Of a stretch of DNA of 64,000 nt, positions 60,590-64,000 are shown in pieces. Made by a program: the position numbers and the translations under genes. Each line of letters opens with the position of its first letter. Position 1 is the first letter of the stretch. The stretch is from contig ML664199.1 of assembly GCA_007570785.1 (NCBI GenBank), positions 19,228,597 through 19,292,596 on the forward strand, in the 5' to 3' direction. The notes below the pieces were generated by a model. That model ran no database searches. It was not told the origin of the DNA and worked only from the letters and a program-made list of their open reading frames with translations. This DNA comes from Antilocapra americana. Lineage: Eukaryota; Chordata; Mammalia; Artiodactyla; Antilocapridae.

Positions 60590-60785
60590 TAAAAAGCATG
60601 GATTCTGGAAGCAAAAAATTCTATCAGGCCTCACCTATTACAGCTGGGCAGAAAAGGGAATTTTTGATTTTCTTACCTTTAAAGGAAATATTATAAGTAC
60701 TCATTTAACAATGGTAATGGAATAATACACATTTAGTTCAATGTATAGTAACTCACAGAAGTTGGTGGTTAATGCATGCTTAATT
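60590..60785 (+). mobile_element. MIR SINE, degenerate
   Basis: agcatggattctggaagcaa (MIR head), tattacagctgggcaga, then attataagtactcatttaac near the 3' side. Confidence 0.6.
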
Positions 60786-61076
60786 GATAGTTAAATGAAA
60801 AAATTAGTATTCTTCTCAAGTCATTTACAAGCTAAAAATAAATTATGCAGAGTGGTCTTTTTCTTTGATTTTGTGTTTGTTTTATATTTCTAAAAACATA
60901 AGTATAAAGAGATCGTCTTTATGCAGTGATAGAAGAGTACAGTTAACAGAACTCTTTCCTTCAGATTACTGCTATTTCATTTTCTTCCTTTCAAATACAT
61001 TCTAGCAAAATTTTTTTCTGTATTTTCACTTTATTTTATGGCAAAATGACAGAATTAGAGTAAAAATTATACATAT

Positions 61077-61201
61077 GGTGGTGTTTTAGTCACTAAGTCA
61101 TGTCCGACTCTTGCGACACCAAGGACTGTAGCCCACCAGGCTCCTCTGTCCATGGGATTCTCCAGGTAAGAATACTGGAGTGGGTTACCATTTCCTCCTC
61201 C
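61077..61201 (-). mobile_element. Bov-A-type SINE fragment with duplication
   Basis: tttagtcactaagtcatgtc through ggttaccatttcctcctcc; the tRNA-like head is absent. Flanked by aaaaattatacatat at 61062-61076 and aaaaattatatatat at 61202-61216 (one mismatch). Confidence 0.9.
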
Positions 61202-61315
61202 AAAAATTATATATATAAATATAAATTATGTGATCATAATGCCCCCATGTTTATTCATTATCAAATCATGACAAAAGATTAATATAAAGCAGACTGTTTG
61301 GTGGTAACAAGCATA

Positions 61316-61540
61316 CTTTCCAGGTGGCTCAGTGGTAAAGAATCTGCCTGACAATGCAGAAGACACAAGAGATGAGAGTTTGATCCCTGGGTCCGGAAAA
61401 TGCCTTGGACTAGGAAATGGCAACCTAATTGCCCCAGTATTCTTGCCTGGAAAATTCTATGGACAGAGGAGGCTGGTGGGCTACAGTCCATGGCATCTCA
61501 AAGAGTCGGAAATGACTGAGTGACTGAGTACACACACATC
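61316..61540 (+). mobile_element. Bov-tA SINE, first of a tandem pair
   Basis: Head ttccaggtggctcagtggta, tail gactgagtgactgagtacac ending in a short (AC)n. An extra base group (ctaattgc) lies in the centre. Confidence 0.92.
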
Positions 61541-61547
61541 TGGACCT

Positions 61548-61730
61548 GCCTGCCAATGCAGGAGACATGGATTCAATCCCTGGTTTGGGAAGATCCCCTG
61601 GAGAAGGAAATGGCAACCCACTCTAGTATTCTTGCCTGGGAAATCCCATGGACAGAGGAGCCTGGAAGGTTACAGTCCATGGGGTCGCAAAGAATTGGAC
61701 ACAACTTGGTAAATAAACAACAACAAACTG
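61548..61730 (+). mobile_element. Bov-tA SINE, second of a tandem pair, head lost
   Basis: Starts at ctgcctgccaatgcaggaga, about 30 bases into the SINE. Ends cacaacttggtaaataaac. Only 7 bases separate it from the preceding copy's tail. Confidence 0.92.
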
Positions 61731-62539
61731 CATATTTAGACTATCTTTTATGAGATAAAATCTTTTCATGAAAATTTGATAATACTTCAGCAGAAACAAA
61801 ATATGTGCCTTAAAACATTCTCTCAAGTTACTGATTCATTTCCTACTTTCCAACTAAAATTTTAAAGGTTAAAACTTAATTTGGATTGTTTGTCTTACAG
61901 AAATATATAAAACTCTCTAAATGTTCACTATTGTATTTTGCAGTGAAATACCTCAGTATGGTAAATGAGCAGAAAAATAACACATAGAATTGCCCAGGGA
62001 CAAGAGCCAAAAGACCATAGTTCCTTCACTACAAAGTTTAGTTGATGAATTTGCAAAACTGGTGTGCTTTATGAATGTGAGACTCCCAGGAATTTCAATG
62101 CCAAGTTGCCCATGCTTTTCCCCCTTTTTTTCATTATGTTTGACATTTCTAAGGCAGGTTTTTGGTTTTTTTTTTTAATACAGACAAACAATCTATGGCA
62201 GTAAACTGGGGAAATGAGACTTAGCAGTAGAAGTAGAGGAAGTGGAAGAGGGCAACGGAAATGAGAAAGTGAACTGGAATAGGGCTTTGGAGGTCCACCA
62301 CAGCTTGTGATGTTCTCTGTGAAATATTAGAGACTCCCAGAGAAGGCTCTTAAGATTCAAAAGCAAACTCATCTGTTTTGTTACTCGGGATCAATAAGTT
62401 GGCTCAGGAGCTAATACAAGAAGGCAATGACAAAACTGATAACATTTGCGACTTTTTACTGCATTATATATCCTTCAGTGCTCATGTACAGCTACAAAGA
62501 GAAAATAGGGCAAGCTTTGTCTAAACAATGATTAGGAAA
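61731..62539. other. Unique sequence
   Basis: A T13 run at about 62166-62178. No gene. Confidence 0.5.
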
Positions 62540-62742
62540 AAATCTTGCAGCTCAGTCAGTAAAGAATCTACCTGCAGTGTAAGAGAATTAGGTTTGACTC
62601 CTGGATTGGGAAGATCCCCTGGAGAAGGAAATGGCAACCCACTCCAGTACTCTTGCCTGGAGAATCCCATGGACAGAGAACCCTGGCAGGTTACAGTCCA
62701 TGGGGTTGCAAGAGTTGGACACAACTTAGCGACTAAACCACC
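62540..62742 (+). mobile_element. Bov-tA SINE followed by (ATC)n
   Basis: Head ttgcagctcagtcagtaaag, tail cacaacttagcgactaaacc. A trinucleotide run follows at 62746-62769. Confidence 0.94.
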
Positions 62743-62745
62743 ACG

Positions 62746-62769
62746 ACATCATCATCATCATCATCATTA
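62746..62769 (+). repeat. (ATC)n microsatellite
   Basis: catcatcatcatcatcatca next to the SINE tail. Confidence 0.95.
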
Positions 62770-64000
62770 TCATAACTGCTCAAATAATAGAAATCTTTTT
62801 TTTTTCCAATTACTTTTTCCTCAAATTTCTTCATCTTATTGTGCTTTTCAGGGAACTCAAGGGGCAGTGAGATACTTAGGAGAGGGTGGCAGGCAAAGGA
62901 TTAAGATATGGTGAGAGGTGGAAATTTCTCCTCATCTTATGACTGAGGAGGAAAAAATTCAACATCTACTCCAAAGTGTCATTTTTTCTTTTGCTGGATT
63001 TGTTGTCAATGGGGTTAGGGTCTGATTGTGCAGCGTTCTATTGTTGACAGGCCTAGAGGTGATGAATGAAGCCAATCAAGTTTATTAAATTATAATAGAT
63101 AATATGACTTTAACTAAAAGTACTAAATCATAGTGCTTGTGTGACAAGCAGGATGAAACTTTCCTATTATATGACAATTTAGTATACTGAATTAGTCAAT
63201 TGAAGGCTTTAATAAAAACAAGGAGAGGTGAGTTCTCTGGCAACTTGATTGATTATTCCCAACCTACAGAGATTATGATTTTCTTGTTAACTGTATCCAT
63301 GTTTACTGGATTCATGTTCTCTTCTCCAGTTACTGATAGAATAATGCTGCTCATTTCTGGCTGTTTGGGCTTTCACACTCTACATCAATGGCTCCAAATG
63401 TACATTCATTAAGAAGGCACAAGCCTGGCTACATAAGGATCCATCAAGGATCTGGTTAAAAATATAAATTTGAGTGACTCATTCCCAAACTTACTAAAAT
63501 ATTATCTTCTTTCTTTCTCCAAAGAAACTGGTAAAAAAAATTGGATATTCTCCCATATAGTACATTTAAATGGTATGCTAGTGTGTCCTCACTGAGGTTA
63601 TCGCTAGGTCATTTCAGCTTCGTAATGGTGGTAATAAAAAGTATTGATAATTTCTAGACACTTTGATAACTCATTTAAATTTTCCTATTTCCCTCTCACA
63701 TATGGTTGATAACATCACTTTGTAGACAAATTTTAATAGCTGAACTTCAGAATTACTCTTTCCAAATTTGGAGTGGAAAAGATTAGATAGAATCCTCCAT
63801 AATAGGATTAATAATGCACCTTCTATTCTTTTAGTTGGAAATTATCATAAACTTACACTTTTCAGGGTTTGGAGTATTGATGATGATGCTAAAATCCCCC
63901 TTTTGTAGAAGGACAGGGCAAATCAATTATGTTGAATAGACATCATTTCTGAAGTTAACAGTTTCTTCCTGAGAGAATGCTAATGTTTCACTTTCTGTGA
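62770..64000. other. Unique AT-rich sequence
   Basis: No gene or repeat family recognised to the end of the window. Confidence 0.5.

Overview
The window is nuclear DNA of a pecoran ruminant (cattle, sheep, goat or a relative). The evidence is its repeats: many Bov-tA SINEs (tRNA-derived head plus a BovB-derived tail), two Bov-A2 SINEs with (GCT)n starts, at least a dozen BovB (RTE-class) LINE pieces ending in (TGAAC)n, young ruminant-type L1 copies, and one bovine-type ERV1 LTR. The sequence is AT-rich and poor in CpG. I see no host protein-coding gene, no functional RNA gene and no CRISPR array. It reads as a gene desert or the inside of a very long intron. Almost all long open frames are LINE open reading frames, their antisense, or read-through between repeats.

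Layout. 1-11.3 kb: a DNA-transposon relic, an ancient L1M 5' half (2.75-4.7 kb), a MIR, BovB and SINE copies, and at 8.48-11.32 kb a BovB split by a young 5'-inverted L1. 11.3-24.6 kb: mostly unique AT-rich DNA with MaLR LTRs, a BovB inside a SINE, and an old minus-strand L1 (20.2-23.2 kb) opened by two BovB insertions. 24.6-32.3 kb: minus-strand L1 3' ends, several SINEs including a 33-bp SINE-head insertion, an old L1M, and a second young 5'-inverted L1 (30.24-31.95 kb). 32.3-45 kb: SINEs, a BovB that is itself 5'-inverted (35.97-37.47 kb), a pyrimidine-rich tract and microsatellites. 45.1-51.3 kb: a cluster of ancient L1M pieces that has taken later BovB, L1, MER5-type and SINE insertions. 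51.3-64 kb: largely unique, with a hAT-type relic, an old L1, an MLT1-like LTR, a solo ERV1 LTR, a 53-bp BovB insertion, a MIR and several SINEs.

How the parts relate. Nesting gives relative ages: L1M, MaLR, MIR and MER elements are oldest, BovB and its dependent SINEs are younger, and the L1 copies with near-intact ORF2 tails are among the youngest. At least 18 insertions keep recognisable target-site duplications (7-15 bp). The window's most interesting content is therefore a natural record of insertion mechanics: three twin-primed (5'-inverted) LINEs, one of them a BovB, and two extremely short insertions. I found no new multi-gene system.
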